From NCBI RefSeq assembly GCF_014644535.1, contig NZ_BMKW01000005.1, positions 124,001 to 188,000 on the forward strand: a stretch of 64,000 nucleotides of DNA, written 5' to 3'. This document shows positions 28,573 to 37,986 of this stretch, one piece after another. The number at the start of each line of letters is the position of its first letter. Position 1 is the first letter of the stretch. The notes under the pieces were generated by a model that made no database searches, was not told the origin of the DNA, and was given only the letters and a program-made list of their open reading frames with translations. This DNA comes from Neoroseomonas lacus. Its GTDB lineage: Bacteria > Pseudomonadota > Alphaproteobacteria > Acetobacterales > Acetobacteraceae. Position numbers and translations under genes: made by a program.

Positions 28573-29694
28573 ATGGGTGAAGGTGTACTCGATATAGAGG
28601 CGCTGCTCGCGCCGCTTGCCGATGGCAACGGGGCGGGCGAGGACTTGCGTCCGGACTATTCCCCGACCTCGCTGTACCAACGCATCCGGACCCAGCGGAA
28701 CGACGCGCGAGCCGGCGAGCGCGCCATCGACAGTGGCGATCCTGAGGCCAATCCGGCGGCCATCGCCACCGCCTGGCGGGAGGTCAAGAAACTCGGCATC
28801 GAGGTGATCGGCCACAAATCCAAGGATTTCGAGATCGCCTGCTGGATGGCCGAGGCGCTGGTCCGGGTCGATGGCCTGCCCGGCCTCACCGACGCCGCCG
28901 AGGTGATCGCCGGGCTGTGCAACCAGTATTGGGATCAGGGCTTCCCCGGGCTCGACAGCGAGGATGGGATCGAGGACCGCGGCGCCCCGATCGGTGGCCT
29001 GTCTGGCGAGGGGGCCGACGGGACGCTGATGGCGTCGATCCGTCGCTATCCACTGTTCCAGCGGGCCGACGGGTCGGATGGCGACCTGTTCACCTGGCAG
29101 CGTGCCGAGGAGACCGCGGCGATCGCCGATGCTGAGCGCCGGCAGGCCCGCATCGATTCTGGCGTCCCGGCCTTCGACATGTTGCAGAACGAAGCCCGCG
29201 CCAGTGTCGGCCTGCTGCGCGCCGCCGGGCAGGAGGCGCGGTCGGCCCTGGCGGCCTGGACGGCGATGGATGCCGCGGTCACGGCCCGCTTTGGCGGCAG
29301 CGCGCCATCCACCCGCCGCGTGGCGGAGGCCCTGCAGGCGATCATCGACCTCGAGACCCGGATCGGCGGCGCGCCCGTCGAGGATGCCCCGGCCGAGGAG
29401 GAGCAGGCGGCCGTGGCGGGCGGCGGCGAGGCCGGTGGCGGCATGCCCGCGGCCGGCGGCGCGGCGGCCGGCCCCAAGCCCATGCGCACGCGGGAGGATG
29501 CGATCCGCCAGCTTGAGGAGATCGCAAGTTTCTTCCGCAAGACCGAACCTCAGTCACCTTTGGCCTTTACCCTTGACGACGCGGTCCGTCGGGCGCGCAT
29601 GTCCCTCCCGGATTTGCTGGCCGAGGTGCTGCCCGACCACTCCGCGCGGCGGATGTTGCTGACCGCGCTGGGTATCCATGTTGCTGACGAATGA
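28573..29694 (+). CDS. tssA: T6SS protein TssA (ImpA)
   Basis: 373 residues. The ImpA N-terminal domain is clear: LAPLADGNGAGEDLRPD, a YQRIRTQRNDARAGER segment, WREVKKLGIEVIGHKSKDFEIACWMAEALVR and NQYWDQGFPGL. The middle is low-complexity Gly/Ala (about 275-305) and the C-terminal part (RTREDAIRQLEEIASFFRKTEPQSPLA) matches the short TssA class also found in Agrobacterium. TssA primes sheath and tube polymerisation at the baseplate. It heads the forward block tssA-tssB-tssC1-tssC2-tagJ-tssE-tssF-tssG. Confidence 0.94.
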   Translation: MGEGVLDIEALLAPLADGNGAGEDLRPDYSPTSLYQRIRTQRNDARAGERAIDSGDPEANPAAIATAWREVKKLGIEVIGHKSKDFEIACWMAEALVRVDGLPGLTDAAEVIAGLCNQYWDQGFPGLDSEDGIEDRGAPIGGLSGEGADGTLMASIRRYPLFQRADGSDGDLFTWQRAEETAAIADAERRQARIDSGVPAFDMLQNEARASVGLLRAAGQEARSALAAWTAMDAAVTARFGGSAPSTRRVAEALQAIIDLETRIGGAPVEDAPAEEEQAAVAGGGEAGGGMPAAGGAAAGPKPMRTREDAIRQLEEIASFFRKTEPQSPLAFTLDDAVRRARMSLPDLLAEVLPDHSARRMLLTALGIHVADE

Positions 29695-29723
29695 GGACCG
29701 GTCGCCTGTGTGATGCGGATGCG

Positions 29724-29753
29724 TTGACCCTGCCGCTTGTGGGTGCGTAGTCT
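29724..29753 (+). promoter_or_regulatory. Possible sigma-70 promoter before tssB
   Basis: TTGACC, an 18-base spacer and TAGTCT lie about 50 bases ahead of the tssB start, in the only sizeable gap of the tssA-tssG block. A separate promoter would raise sheath-protein output over the other components. Read by eye only. Confidence 0.35.
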
Positions 29754-29803
29754 CCCGCAATCGTAATCATGGGCCTCGGACCTCGCCCTTAGGAGGAATG
29801 CTG

Positions 29804-30310
29804 ATGAGCAGCGTGCATGACAAGCTCGCGCGGGTCCGGAAGCCGCGCGTCCACATCACCTATGAAGTCGAGACGGAAGGGGCACAGATCGAGCGCGAGC
29901 TCCCCTTCGTCATGGGCATCATGGGGGATTTCGCCGGCGACCCGAGCGAGCCCCTGAAGCCTCTGGCCGAGCGCAAGTTCGTCCAGATCGACCGTGACAA
30001 CTTCAATGACGTGATGGCCCGCATCCAGCCGGGCCTGAACATCAAGGTCGACAACACTCTGGCCGGCGACGGCAGCCAGATGGCGGTCAACCTGAAGTTC
30101 AACAGCCTGGACGATTTCGAGCCCGCCAAGGTGGCCGAACAGGTGCCGGCGCTGAAGGCGATGCTCGAAACCAGGGCCAAGCTGCGCGACCTGATGTCCA
30201 AGGTGGACCGCTCTGACGAGCTGGAAGGCCTGCTCGAACAGGTTCTCCAGGACAAGTCCAAGCTCGACGCCCTGTCGGCCGAGCTCGGCCTCGACAAGAA
30301 GGAGGGCTGA
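29804..30310 (+). CDS. tssB: T6SS sheath protein TssB (ImpB/VipA)
   Basis: 168 residues. I chose ATG 29804 ([23 protein letters not shown]) over ATG 29798 because AGGAGGA at 29791-29797 directly abuts the first ATG and is well spaced for the second. The sequence shows the hallmark [41 protein letters not shown] and the C-terminal helix region that interlocks with TssC. TssB-TssC heterodimers build the contractile sheath. The C-terminus is likely the ClpV recognition partner region together with TssC. tssC1 follows after four bases. Confidence 0.97.
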   Translation: MSSVHDKLARVRKPRVHITYEVETEGAQIERELPFVMGIMGDFAGDPSEPLKPLAERKFVQIDRDNFNDVMARIQPGLNIKVDNTLAGDGSQMAVNLKFNSLDDFEPAKVAEQVPALKAMLETRAKLRDLMSKVDRSDELEGLLEQVLQDKSKLDALSAELGLDKKEG

Positions 30311-30314
30311 TCGC

Positions 30315-31811
30315 ATGAGCGGCACCCAGACTTCCGCAGCCGGCGCCACCACGACGACCGAAACCGAAGGCGGCCTCGGCCTGCTCGACCAGGTCATCGG
30401 CGCCACCAAGCAGACCGAGCGCGACCGCGCCCAGGACCTGATCAAGGCGCTGACCGAGGAAGCGCTGAAGGGCACCGTGACCTTCAGTCGCAACCTGAGC
30501 CAGACCTTCGACCGCGCCATCGCCGCCATCGACCAGAAGGTGAGCGAGCAGCTGAACGCGATCATGCACCATGAGCGCTTCAGCAAGCTCGAAGGGTCCT
30601 GGCGCGGCCTGAACTACCTGGTGATGAATTCGGAGACGGGCACGTCGTTGAAGCTGCGCCTGCTGCAGATCAGCAAGCGCGAGCTGTCGCGTGATCTGCA
30701 GCGCGCCGTCGAGTTCGACCAGTCCCAGCTGTTCAAGAAGATTTACGAGAACGAGTTCGGCACCCCGGGCGGCGAGCCCTATGCCTCGCTGATCGGCGAC
30801 TACGAGTGGACGTCCCACCCAGACGACGTCGAGACGCTGCGCCTGATGTCGTCGATTGCGGCCGCGTCCTTCGCGCCCTTCATCTCCGCGGCCTCCGCGC
30901 AGATGTTCGGCATGAATGACTACCGCGAACTGTCGAAGCCGCGCGACCTCGCCAAGATCTTCGAGACCGCAGAATACACCAAGTGGCGCGGCCTGCGTGA
31001 CACTGAGGATGCGCGCTTCCTCAACCTGGTGATGCCGCGCACCATCGCCCGCCTGCCCTATGGCGCCGCCACCGTACCGGTGGAGGAATTCGCCTATGAG
31101 GAGGCGCCCTACGACGCCAACGGCAAGCCGAAGGCGATGGACCACGAGCATTACTGCTGGATGAACGCCGCCTATGTCATGGGCGCGCGCCTCACCGACG
31201 CCTTCGCGCAGCATGGCTTCTGCGTCGCCATTCGCGGCGCCGAGGGCGGCGGCAAGGTGTCGAACCTGCCGACCCACGTCTTCACCTCGGACGATGGCGA
31301 CAGCGACACCAAGTGCCCGACCGAGATCGGCATCACCGACCGGCGCGAGGCGGAACTCTCCGGCCTCGGCTTCCTGCCGCTGTGCCATTACAAGAACACC
31401 GACTATTCGGTCTTCTTCGGGGCGCAGTCGGTGCAGAAGCCCAAGAAGTACGACCGGCCGGAAGCCACGGCGAATGCCGCGATCTCCGCCCGGCTGCCGT
31501 ACCTCATGGCGACCTCGCGCTTCGCGCACTTCCTCAAGGTCATGGCGCGCGACAAGATCGGCTCCTTCATGGAATCGACCGATGTCGAGATCTGGCTGAA
31601 CCGCTGGATTCAGAACTACGTCAATGCCAACGAGAATGCCGGCCAGGACCTGAAGGCGAAGTACCCGCTGCGCGAGGCGAAGGTCGAGGTGAAGGAGGTG
31701 CCGGGCAAGCCTGGCGTCTACAACGCCGTGGCCTATCTCCGCCCGTGGCTGCAGATGGAGGAACTCTCGACCTCCATGCGCATGGTCGCGCGCATTCCGC
31801 AGAAGGCCTGA
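30315..31811 (+). CDS. tssC: T6SS sheath protein TssC (ImpC/VipB)
   Basis: 498 residues, full length. Signatures are [19 protein letters not shown], the central [38 protein letters not shown]-like segment, [18 protein letters not shown] and the C-terminal [29 protein letters not shown] that forms the handshake strands with TssB. The N-terminal helix, thought to be the ClpV-binding part in related sheaths, is present ([33 protein letters not shown]). It is the main sheath subunit with TssB; a diverged paralogue is encoded immediately downstream. Confidence 0.97.
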   Translation: MSGTQTSAAGATTTTETEGGLGLLDQVIGATKQTERDRAQDLIKALTEEALKGTVTFSRNLSQTFDRAIAAIDQKVSEQLNAIMHHERFSKLEGSWRGLNYLVMNSETGTSLKLRLLQISKRELSRDLQRAVEFDQSQLFKKIYENEFGTPGGEPYASLIGDYEWTSHPDDVETLRLMSSIAAASFAPFISAASAQMFGMNDYRELSKPRDLAKIFETAEYTKWRGLRDTEDARFLNLVMPRTIARLPYGAATVPVEEFAYEEAPYDANGKPKAMDHEHYCWMNAAYVMGARLTDAFAQHGFCVAIRGAEGGGKVSNLPTHVFTSDDGDSDTKCPTEIGITDRREAELSGLGFLPLCHYKNTDYSVFFGAQSVQKPKKYDRPEATANAAISARLPYLMATSRFAHFLKVMARDKIGSFMESTDVEIWLNRWIQNYVNANENAGQDLKAKYPLREAKVEVKEVPGKPGVYNAVAYLRPWLQMEELSTSMRMVARIPQKA

Positions 31812-31842
31812 CGCGACGGTCGGGCGGGGAGGAGAATGCGGC

Positions 31843-33408
31843 GTGGCACCACGGCCGCCCGATACCGACCCGCCCGTGCCGTTGCGCGCACGGGTGCTTT
31901 CCGGGAACTTTCTCGGCCGCTCCGGGGCGGGGGGCGCCGAGGCGCTCGCCGCCTTCATGGCGGAACGCTCAGCCGGCGCGTCGCTCGGCTGCTGGTTCGG
32001 CCCGCGCCTGGCCGACATCATCGCCCATGACGGCAGCAAGGACGGTCGCGCCGACGCGATGGCGCGGCTGGAGGAAGCCGTCGACCGTGACATCGCCGCG
32101 CTGGACCGGCTAATCGGCTCCCAGCTCGACGCTATCCTGCATGATGAACGCCTGCGCCGGCTCGAAGGCGGCTGGCGTGCGCTGCATTGGCTGGTCGACC
32201 GCGTGCCCTTCGGCGCGCGCATTAAGATCCGCGTCCTCACCGCGCGTTGGGCGGAGATCTGCCGCGACTTCGAGCGCGCCAACGAGTTCGACCAATCCGC
32301 CCTGTTCAAGCATGTCTATGAGAGCGAGTTCGGCACTCCCGGCGGCGAGCCCTTCGGCATGCTGGTCGCCGACTACGAGGTGCGCCACGCCCCCGGCCCC
32401 GGCAGCCCGACCGACGACATCACCGGCCTTGACGGCCTGGCTGGCGTCGCCGCGGCGGCCTTCGCGCCGGCGGCGATCGCCGCCCACCCCGCGCTGCTCG
32501 GCTTCGACAATTGGGCCGGCGTCGGCGCCGCGGCGGATCTGACCGACGTGCTGCGCGCCGCCGATCGCACCCGCTGGCGTTCCCTGCAGGCGCGGGAGGA
32601 TAGCCGCTTCCTCGCGGTGCTCCTGCCGCGCGTGCTGGGCCGAGCGCCCTGGCCGGATGACGCGACCCGCGCCGATGGCTTCCGCTACCGGGAATACGCG
32701 CCGAGCGCTGAGGCGCGCGTCTGGTCCAGCCCGGCCTATGGGCTGGCCGCGGCCGCCATCCGCGCCTTCGCCAAGGCGTCCTGGCCCGCCGATGTCCGTG
32801 GCGCCACCATCGCCCGCGAGGCGGCCGGCGGGGTGATCGAGAACCTGCCCAGCGAGCGACTGTCCGGCGACCCGCGCGCCGGCACGCTGCGCCCGCCGGT
32901 CGAGGTCGCGCTGACCGATGACCAGGAACGCCAGGCCGTCGAGGCCGGCTTCATCCCCTTCATCGGGCTGGAATTGCTGCCCGAGGCGTCCTTCGCCGCC
33001 ACGCCATCGATCCACCGTCCACCCCGCATGAGCGGTGAGACGGCGGTCGCGGCCAATGCCAACCAGCGTTTGTCGGCGCAGTTCAACGCCATGCTCTGCG
33101 TCAGTCGCTTCGCCCATTGCGTGAAGCTGATGGGCCGCGACATGGTGGGTTCGTTCAAGACGGCCGACGACATCCAGCGGCGGCTGCAACGTTGGTTGCA
33201 GGGTTTCACCAATATCTCGGCCGGCGGCGCGGGTGATTCCGGTGCGCGCTATCCCCTGCGCGAAGCGCAAGTCGAGGTACGCGAAAAGCCGGGCCAGCCC
33301 GGTGTCTTCGGCTGCACGGTATTGCTGCAGCCGCATTATCAGTTGGACGAGGTGGGGGCGGCCTTCCGCCTCGTGACGGATCTCCAGGCGGCGAGGCAAG
33401 CAGCATGA
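31843..33408 (+). CDS. TssC-like second sheath paralogue (ImpD/TssC40 type)
   Basis: 521 residues from GTG 31843, preceded by GGGGAGGAG. It keeps the TssC landmarks: [65 protein letters not shown] and YPLREAQVEVREKPGQPGVFGC. The N-terminus is different: a proline-rich opening and FMAERSAGASLGCWFG replace the helix that precedes the sheath core in TssC1. Imp-type loci of Rhizobium and Agrobacterium carry such a second TssC beside the first. It may cap or initiate the sheath or form mixed heterodimers with TssB. The stop overlaps tagJ. Confidence 0.9.
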   Translation: MAPRPPDTDPPVPLRARVLSGNFLGRSGAGGAEALAAFMAERSAGASLGCWFGPRLADIIAHDGSKDGRADAMARLEEAVDRDIAALDRLIGSQLDAILHDERLRRLEGGWRALHWLVDRVPFGARIKIRVLTARWAEICRDFERANEFDQSALFKHVYESEFGTPGGEPFGMLVADYEVRHAPGPGSPTDDITGLDGLAGVAAAAFAPAAIAAHPALLGFDNWAGVGAAADLTDVLRAADRTRWRSLQAREDSRFLAVLLPRVLGRAPWPDDATRADGFRYREYAPSAEARVWSSPAYGLAAAAIRAFAKASWPADVRGATIAREAAGGVIENLPSERLSGDPRAGTLRPPVEVALTDDQERQAVEAGFIPFIGLELLPEASFAATPSIHRPPRMSGETAVAANANQRLSAQFNAMLCVSRFAHCVKLMGRDMVGSFKTADDIQRRLQRWLQGFTNISAGGAGDSGARYPLREAQVEVREKPGQPGVFGCTVLLQPHYQLDEVGAAFRLVTDLQAARQAA

Positions 33409-34190
33409 CCACGGCAGGCGACGCGTTCAAGGCAGGTGACATCGAGGGAGCGGTCGCGGCGGCGATCGCCACGGTGAAGGCGACGCCACGGGAGGCGGGC
33501 GCGCGCTGGCTGCTCGCGGAGATGCTCCTTTTCGCGGGCGAGTTCGAACGCGCCGACCGCTCGCTCGATGCGGTCATCGAGGAAAGCCCGTCGCCCACCG
33601 TGATGGAGTTCCGCCAGCTGCTGCGGGCCGAGGTGGTGCGCCGCCAGGTCATGCTGGAAGGCCGCGTGCCGAAATTCCAGGGCGACGATCCGACCGACGC
33701 CCAGAAGGCGGCCGCCCGGGCCGTCACCCTGCTGCGTGCGGGCGACCATGCCGGCGCCGCGGCCGCCGCGGCCGAGATCGAATCGCTGCGCCCGCGCGCG
33801 CCCGGCAAGATCGATGGCGTCGCCTTCGACGACCTGCGCGACGCCGACGACGTGCTCGCCGCCTTCGTCGAAGTCCATACCGCTGCCGGCGAATACATAT
33901 GGGTGCCGGTCGAGCGCCTGCGCGCGCTGTCCTTCGACGAACCGAAACGCCCACGCGACCTGTACTGGCGCCGCTGCACCATCGAGACCAAGGATGGCCA
34001 GGAAGGCGTGGTCTATATGCCGACCGTCTATCCCTGGACGGCCAAGGACATGCCGAACCCGCTGCGCCTGGGGCGCGGCACGGAATGGCAGGATGATGCG
34101 GGCCTGGTGCGCGGCCTCGGCATGCGCGAATTCCTCATCGGCGATGATGCGAAGAGCCTCGCCGAACTTACCGAGGTCACCTTCGATTGA
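33405..34190 (+). CDS. tagJ: T6SS accessory protein TagJ (ImpE family)
   Basis: 261 residues; its ATG overlaps the upstream stop. TPR-like helices at the N-terminus (DAFKAGDIEGAVAAAIATVKATP, RWLLAEMLLFAGEFERADRSLDAVIEE) are followed by the ImpE/TagJ core: GEYIWVPVERLRALSFDEPKRPRDLYWRR, GVVYMPTVYPW and RLGRGTEWQDDAGLVRGLGMREFLIGDDA. In Pseudomonas TagJ binds the N-terminal helix of TssB and can influence ClpV access. It is confined to certain T6SS classes, which supports the imp-type classification here. It is separated from tssE by repeat R1. Confidence 0.94.
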   Translation: MTTAGDAFKAGDIEGAVAAAIATVKATPREAGARWLLAEMLLFAGEFERADRSLDAVIEESPSPTVMEFRQLLRAEVVRRQVMLEGRVPKFQGDDPTDAQKAAARAVTLLRAGDHAGAAAAAAEIESLRPRAPGKIDGVAFDDLRDADDVLAAFVEVHTAAGEYIWVPVERLRALSFDEPKRPRDLYWRRCTIETKDGQEGVVYMPTVYPWTAKDMPNPLRLGRGTEWQDDAGLVRGLGMREFLIGDDAKSLAELTEVTFD

Positions 34191-34226
34191 TGGTGCAGTC
34201 GCGCCCATCCGTCACGCCCACTCGAT

Positions 34227-34406
34227 CCGAGGCTCTGCCTCGGGCCGCGATCGCAGGGCGCGACCGCGCGAGGCCCCTGGCCCGAGGCTCAGCCTCGGGC
34301 CGCGAGCGCACAGCGCGACCGCGCCCAGACCGCCCGACCCGCCTTGCGCGCCAGTGCAGGGCGCGCAAGCCAAGCGGCTCGGATGGGTCGCGACCGGCGC
34401 TTGAGG
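34227..34406 (+). repeat. Intergenic repeat R1, copy 2 (tagJ-tssE), partly duplicated
   Basis: This copy starts with hairpin CCGAGGC-TCT-GCCTCGG (34227-34243) followed by a GGGCGCGACCGCGC block, then repeats the unit with palindrome CCCGAGGCTCAGCCTCGGG (34281-34299), CGCGAGCGCACAGCGCGACC, a variable middle, CCAGTGCAGGGCGCGCAAGC, GGATGGG and a terminal TTGAGG ten bases before the tssE ATG. It interrupts an otherwise compact operon. It may be a polarity or processing site, or simply a genome-wide repeat. Compare 3817-3931 and 37851-37976. Confidence 0.72.
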
Positions 34407-34416
34407 GTCAAGAAAC

Positions 34417-34905
34417 ATGAGCGACCGCGCGAGCCCGCGTATCCGACTGCCGCTGCTCGACCGGCTGCTCGATGCCGACCCGGACAGCCCGCGGGATGCG
34501 CCATTGTCGCAATCCCTGGCGGTGGAGTTGCTGCGCACCGCCGTCCGCCGTGACCTTGAGGCGTTGCTCAATGCGCGTCGCCGCCGCGTGCCACCGCCGA
34601 CGGGCCTCGTCGAACTGGCGCTGTCACCGATCGGTTATGGCGTGCCCGACCCGACCGCCGGCTCCTTCACCGAGGAGGAACGCCGCGCCGCCCTGTCGCG
34701 CGAGATCCAGGCCACCATCACCCGCTTCGAGCCGCGCCTGACCGCTGTGAAGGTCCAGTTGCACCGGAATGAGGGTGAGTCGATCGACCGCGTCCTGCGC
34801 CTGCGCATCGAAGCCGTGCTGCGCACCGACCCGGTGCCCGAACACATCTCCTTCGAGACGGTGGTGCGCCCGACCACGCTCGACGTCGCGGTACGAGAGA
34901 CCTGA
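34417..34905 (+). CDS. tssE: T6SS baseplate protein TssE (gp25-like)
   Basis: 162 residues. The protein opens RIRLPLLDRLLDADPDSP and continues with LRTAVRRDLEALLNARRR and LVELALSPIGYGVPD, the usual TssE pattern; EIQATITRFEPRLTAVKVQLHRNEGES and LRLRIEAVLRTDPVPEHISFETVV match the gp25 fold with the EPR core motif (FEPRL). TssE sits in the baseplate wedge and starts the sheath. It is followed three bases later by tssF. Confidence 0.95.
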   Translation: MSDRASPRIRLPLLDRLLDADPDSPRDAPLSQSLAVELLRTAVRRDLEALLNARRRRVPPPTGLVELALSPIGYGVPDPTAGSFTEEERRAALSREIQATITRFEPRLTAVKVQLHRNEGESIDRVLRLRIEAVLRTDPVPEHISFETVVRPTTLDVAVRET

Positions 34906-34908
34906 GCG

Positions 34909-36735
34909 ATGTCTGAATCGCTGCTCCCCTATTACAACCGCGAGCTCCGCGCGATCCGCAAGCTCGCCGGCGAATTCGCCGAGGCCTATCCGAAGGTCGC
35001 CTCCCGCCTGCGCGTCACGCCCGAGGCGGTTGACGACCCTTATGTCGAGCGGTTGCTCGAAGGGGTCGCCTTCATCGCCGCCCGCGTGCAGCAGCGCCTC
35101 GATGACGAATTGCCGGAATTCAGCGAAACGCTGCTGGAGATGCTCGCACCGCATCTGCTCGCGCCGGTGCCGTCGATGACGACGATGAAGCTCGCCGCGC
35201 CGCCGGAATCGACCGGCCCGACCCGCGTGCCGCGCGGCCTGATGGTCGAGACCGAGCCGGTGCGCGGTGAGCCCGTCCGCTTCAGCACCTGCCACGACGT
35301 CACCGTCTGGCCGATCGCGGTCGAGGCCTTCCGCCTGTCCGGCCTGCCGATCACCGCCCCGGCCAACAACCGTGTGCAGGGCGCCATGGCGGTGCTGCGC
35401 ATCACCCTGCGCACCACCACGCCGGAACTGACCTTCGCCAAGCTCGGCCTCGACAAGCTGCGGCTGCACCTGCGTGGCGTGGGCGCGCAGGGGGCCTTGC
35501 TGCACGAATTGCTGTGCACCTCGACGCTCGGCGTGGCACTTGCCGACAGCCCGGCCGACCCGCGCCCGACGCTGCTCGATGCTACGGCGCTGAGCCCCGG
35601 CGGCTTCACCGCCGAGGAAGCGGCGCTGCCCTGGCCGAACCGTTCCTTCGCCGGCTACCGGATGCTGACCGAATGGTTCGCCTTCCCGGAGAAGTTCCTC
35701 TACCTCGACCTCGACGGGCTGGATGCGCGCACGCTCCTGCAGGAATCCGACAAGCTCGACATCTTCATCTACCTGTCGCGCGCCATGCCCGAGCTGGAAC
35801 GCTCGGTTGGCGTCGAGAATGTCGCGCTCGCCTGTACCCCGGCGATCAATCTCTTCCCGCAGCGCTGCGAGCCGATCGCCCTTGATGGCACGCAATCCGA
35901 ATGGATGGTGGTGCCTGATGCGCGCCGTCCCGGGGCGCTGGAGATCTACTCGGTCGAGACGGTGCGTGAGTCGCGCGCCGATGGCCGCCGCCGCACTGTG
36001 CTGCCCTTTTATCGCGTCGGCCGCAGCGAGACCGACGAGGCGCATACTGCCGACGTCAACTACGTCACCTTCCGTCGCGGGGCGACGCCGCCGGTCACCG
36101 GCACCCAGACCTGGATCGAACTGCGCGACACCGAATTCGACCCCGCCCAGGCCGCCGAAGGTGTGCTGACGGTCGAGGCGCTGTGCTGCAACCGTGACCT
36201 GCCGGCACTGCTGCCCTTCGGCGCAGGCCAGCCACGGCTGCGCGTCGCCCAGGGCGGTTCGCCAGTCTCGATGGTGGATTGCATCTCGCCCCCCACGCCC
36301 ACGCTGCGCCCGCGGCTTAACGACCGTGGCGCCTGGAGGCTGATCTCCCACCTCGCGCTCAACCACCTCTCCGTCACGGGCGGGGAGGGCGGCGCGGCGG
36401 CGCTGCGTGAAATCCTGCGCCTGCACGATTTGCGCGACACGGCCGAGACGCGCGCCGCCCTCGCCGCCCTGGTCGCCGTCGATACGCGCCCCGGCGTGGC
36501 GCGGCTGCCGGGCGGGCGCGCGGGGGCCTTCGCGCGCGGGCTTGATGTGACGCTCACCTTCGACCAGCAGGCCTGGCAGGCGGCCGGGCTCTACCCCCTT
36601 GCGCAGGTGCTGGAACGCTTCCTGGCGCTGCAGGTCTCGGTCAACGCCTTCTCGCGCACGCTGGTGGCGCTGCGCGGTCGGCCCGGCCTCGTCGCCCGCT
36701 TCGCCCCGCGCAGCGGGACACGGACCCTGCTGTGA
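34909..36735 (+). CDS. tssF: T6SS baseplate protein TssF (ImpG/VasA)
   Basis: 608 residues, normal length. The hallmark opening LLPYYNRELRAIRKLAGEFAEAYPKVASRLR is followed by DPYVERLLEGVAFIAARVQQRLDDELPEFSETLLEMLAPHLLAPVPS. The family continues with FPEKFLYLDLDGLDA and NLFPQRCEPIALDGTQSEWMVVPDARRPGALEIYSV. TssF pairs with TssG in a 2:1 wedge complex with TssE. The C-terminal WRLISHLALNHLSV is also typical. The stop overlaps the GTG start of tssG. Confidence 0.96.
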   Translation: MSESLLPYYNRELRAIRKLAGEFAEAYPKVASRLRVTPEAVDDPYVERLLEGVAFIAARVQQRLDDELPEFSETLLEMLAPHLLAPVPSMTTMKLAAPPESTGPTRVPRGLMVETEPVRGEPVRFSTCHDVTVWPIAVEAFRLSGLPITAPANNRVQGAMAVLRITLRTTTPELTFAKLGLDKLRLHLRGVGAQGALLHELLCTSTLGVALADSPADPRPTLLDATALSPGGFTAEEAALPWPNRSFAGYRMLTEWFAFPEKFLYLDLDGLDARTLLQESDKLDIFIYLSRAMPELERSVGVENVALACTPAINLFPQRCEPIALDGTQSEWMVVPDARRPGALEIYSVETVRESRADGRRRTVLPFYRVGRSETDEAHTADVNYVTFRRGATPPVTGTQTWIELRDTEFDPAQAAEGVLTVEALCCNRDLPALLPFGAGQPRLRVAQGGSPVSMVDCISPPTPTLRPRLNDRGAWRLISHLALNHLSVTGGEGGAAALREILRLHDLRDTAETRAALAALVAVDTRPGVARLPGGRAGAFARGLDVTLTFDQQAWQAAGLYPLAQVLERFLALQVSVNAFSRTLVALRGRPGLVARFAPRSGTRTLL

Positions 36736-37820
36736 GCGACGCCAAGCCAGAACCACCGCCGGCGGAAACCCTCGACGTCACCGCACTGTCGGTGGCGACG
36801 CCCGAGGCGGTGGCCGAGTCCCGCCCGCCGCCGGAGCCGGCGCTATCGCCCTTGCTCGCGCCCACCACGCCGCTCGACCGGCTCAAGCGCGAGCCGGCGC
36901 GCTTCGATATCGACCAGGCGACGGCGATCGCCCTGCGCACCGCCGGCCTGCCGGTCGATGAACCGGAGGCCCTGGTGCTGCGCACCACGGCGCGCCTGGC
37001 GATGCCGGCCGGGGCGGTGCTCGCGGCCAGGCCGGAACAGGGCGAGTTGACGCTGGGCAGCTTCGGCCTGGTCGGCGCCGGTGGCGTGCTGCCGCGCCAC
37101 CACACCACGCAGGTCGCCGCGGAACAGCGCAAGCGCTCGCTCGCGCTGCATGTGTTCCTCGACATGCTGGGTCGCCGCGTGACTGGCCTGCACAGCAAGG
37201 CCGGCGCCAAGTACCGGCCAACGCGCAACCCGGAACCCGCCGCGCGGGTGCTCGCCGCGACCATCGGCATGGGCACGCCGAATTTGCAGGGCCGTACGCA
37301 TATCCCGCAGGCGGCGTTGCTGTACCATGCCGGCAACCTCGCCGCCCGCACCCGCAGCGCGGAGCGTCTGCGCGCGATGCTGGAAGCCGAAACCGGCCGG
37401 CCTGTCGAGATCGAGGAATTCGCCGGCGGCTTCATCCGCCTGCCCGAGGAGGAACGCACCCGCATGCCGAGCGGGCGCGGCGCGCCGCAGCATTGCGTGC
37501 TGGGCGTCTCGACCACCGCCGGGGCACAGGTTTGGGACCCGCAGGCGCGGCTGATCATCCGCTTCGGCCCGCTCGACCGCACCTCGTTCGATTCGCTGCT
37601 GCCCGGCACGCCGAACTGGCTGCGGGTGACGCAGCTCGCCCGGCTGTTCGTCGGGCCCGACACGGCCTTCGCCGTCAACCTCGTGCTGCGCGCGGAGGAT
37701 GTGCCTGCGGGTGCGCTGGGCTCGACCTCGCGGCTTGGCTGGACCTCATGGGCAGGGTCCTCCAAGCCTCGCCGCGGCCATGCCCGCGATGCCGTGTTCG
37801 AACCGCGGGAGGTGGTGTGA
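36732..37820 (+). CDS. tssG: T6SS baseplate protein TssG (ImpH/VasB)
   Basis: 362 residues from GTG 36732, which overlaps the tssF stop (GTGA). A disordered N-terminal 45 residues precedes the family core: DRLKREPARFDIDQATAIAL, LGSFGLVGAGGVLPRHHTTQVAAEQRKRSLALHVFLDMLGRR with the conserved G-L-x-G-x-x-G-x-LP turn, and EIEEFAGGFIRLPEEERT. The C-terminal LGSTSRLGWTSWAG is the standard ending segment. It completes the TssEFG wedge. Repeat R1 copy 3 follows before the methyltransferase. Confidence 0.95.
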   Translation: MSDAKPEPPPAETLDVTALSVATPEAVAESRPPPEPALSPLLAPTTPLDRLKREPARFDIDQATAIALRTAGLPVDEPEALVLRTTARLAMPAGAVLAARPEQGELTLGSFGLVGAGGVLPRHHTTQVAAEQRKRSLALHVFLDMLGRRVTGLHSKAGAKYRPTRNPEPAARVLAATIGMGTPNLQGRTHIPQAALLYHAGNLAARTRSAERLRAMLEAETGRPVEIEEFAGGFIRLPEEERTRMPSGRGAPQHCVLGVSTTAGAQVWDPQARLIIRFGPLDRTSFDSLLPGTPNWLRVTQLARLFVGPDTAFAVNLVLRAEDVPAGALGSTSRLGWTSWAGSSKPRRGHARDAVFEPREVV

Positions 37821-37850
37821 TACCATCCCACACCGGAAAGTGGACACCGG

Positions 37851-37976
37851 ATCTGATGCGTCGCATCGGATCGCGAGCGCACGGCGCGACCGCGCCCAAA
37901 CCATCACCAACCACCAGCGAACCAGTGCCTGGCGCGAAGCCAAGCCGCCCGGATGGGCGGCGCCCGGCGTTTGAGG
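37851..37976 (+). repeat. Intergenic repeat R1, copy 3 (tssG-methyltransferase)
   Basis: Starts with the imperfect palindrome ATC-n-GATGCG-T-CGCATC-n-GAT (37851-37871), then CGCGAGCGCACGGCGCGACC, a variable middle, CCAGTGCCTGGCGCGAAGCC, GGATGGG and TTTGAGG ten bases before the next ATG, just as copy 2 precedes tssE. The hairpin letters differ from copies 1 and 2 but pairing is retained. Confidence 0.72.
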
Positions 37977-37986
37977 GGCCTACATC

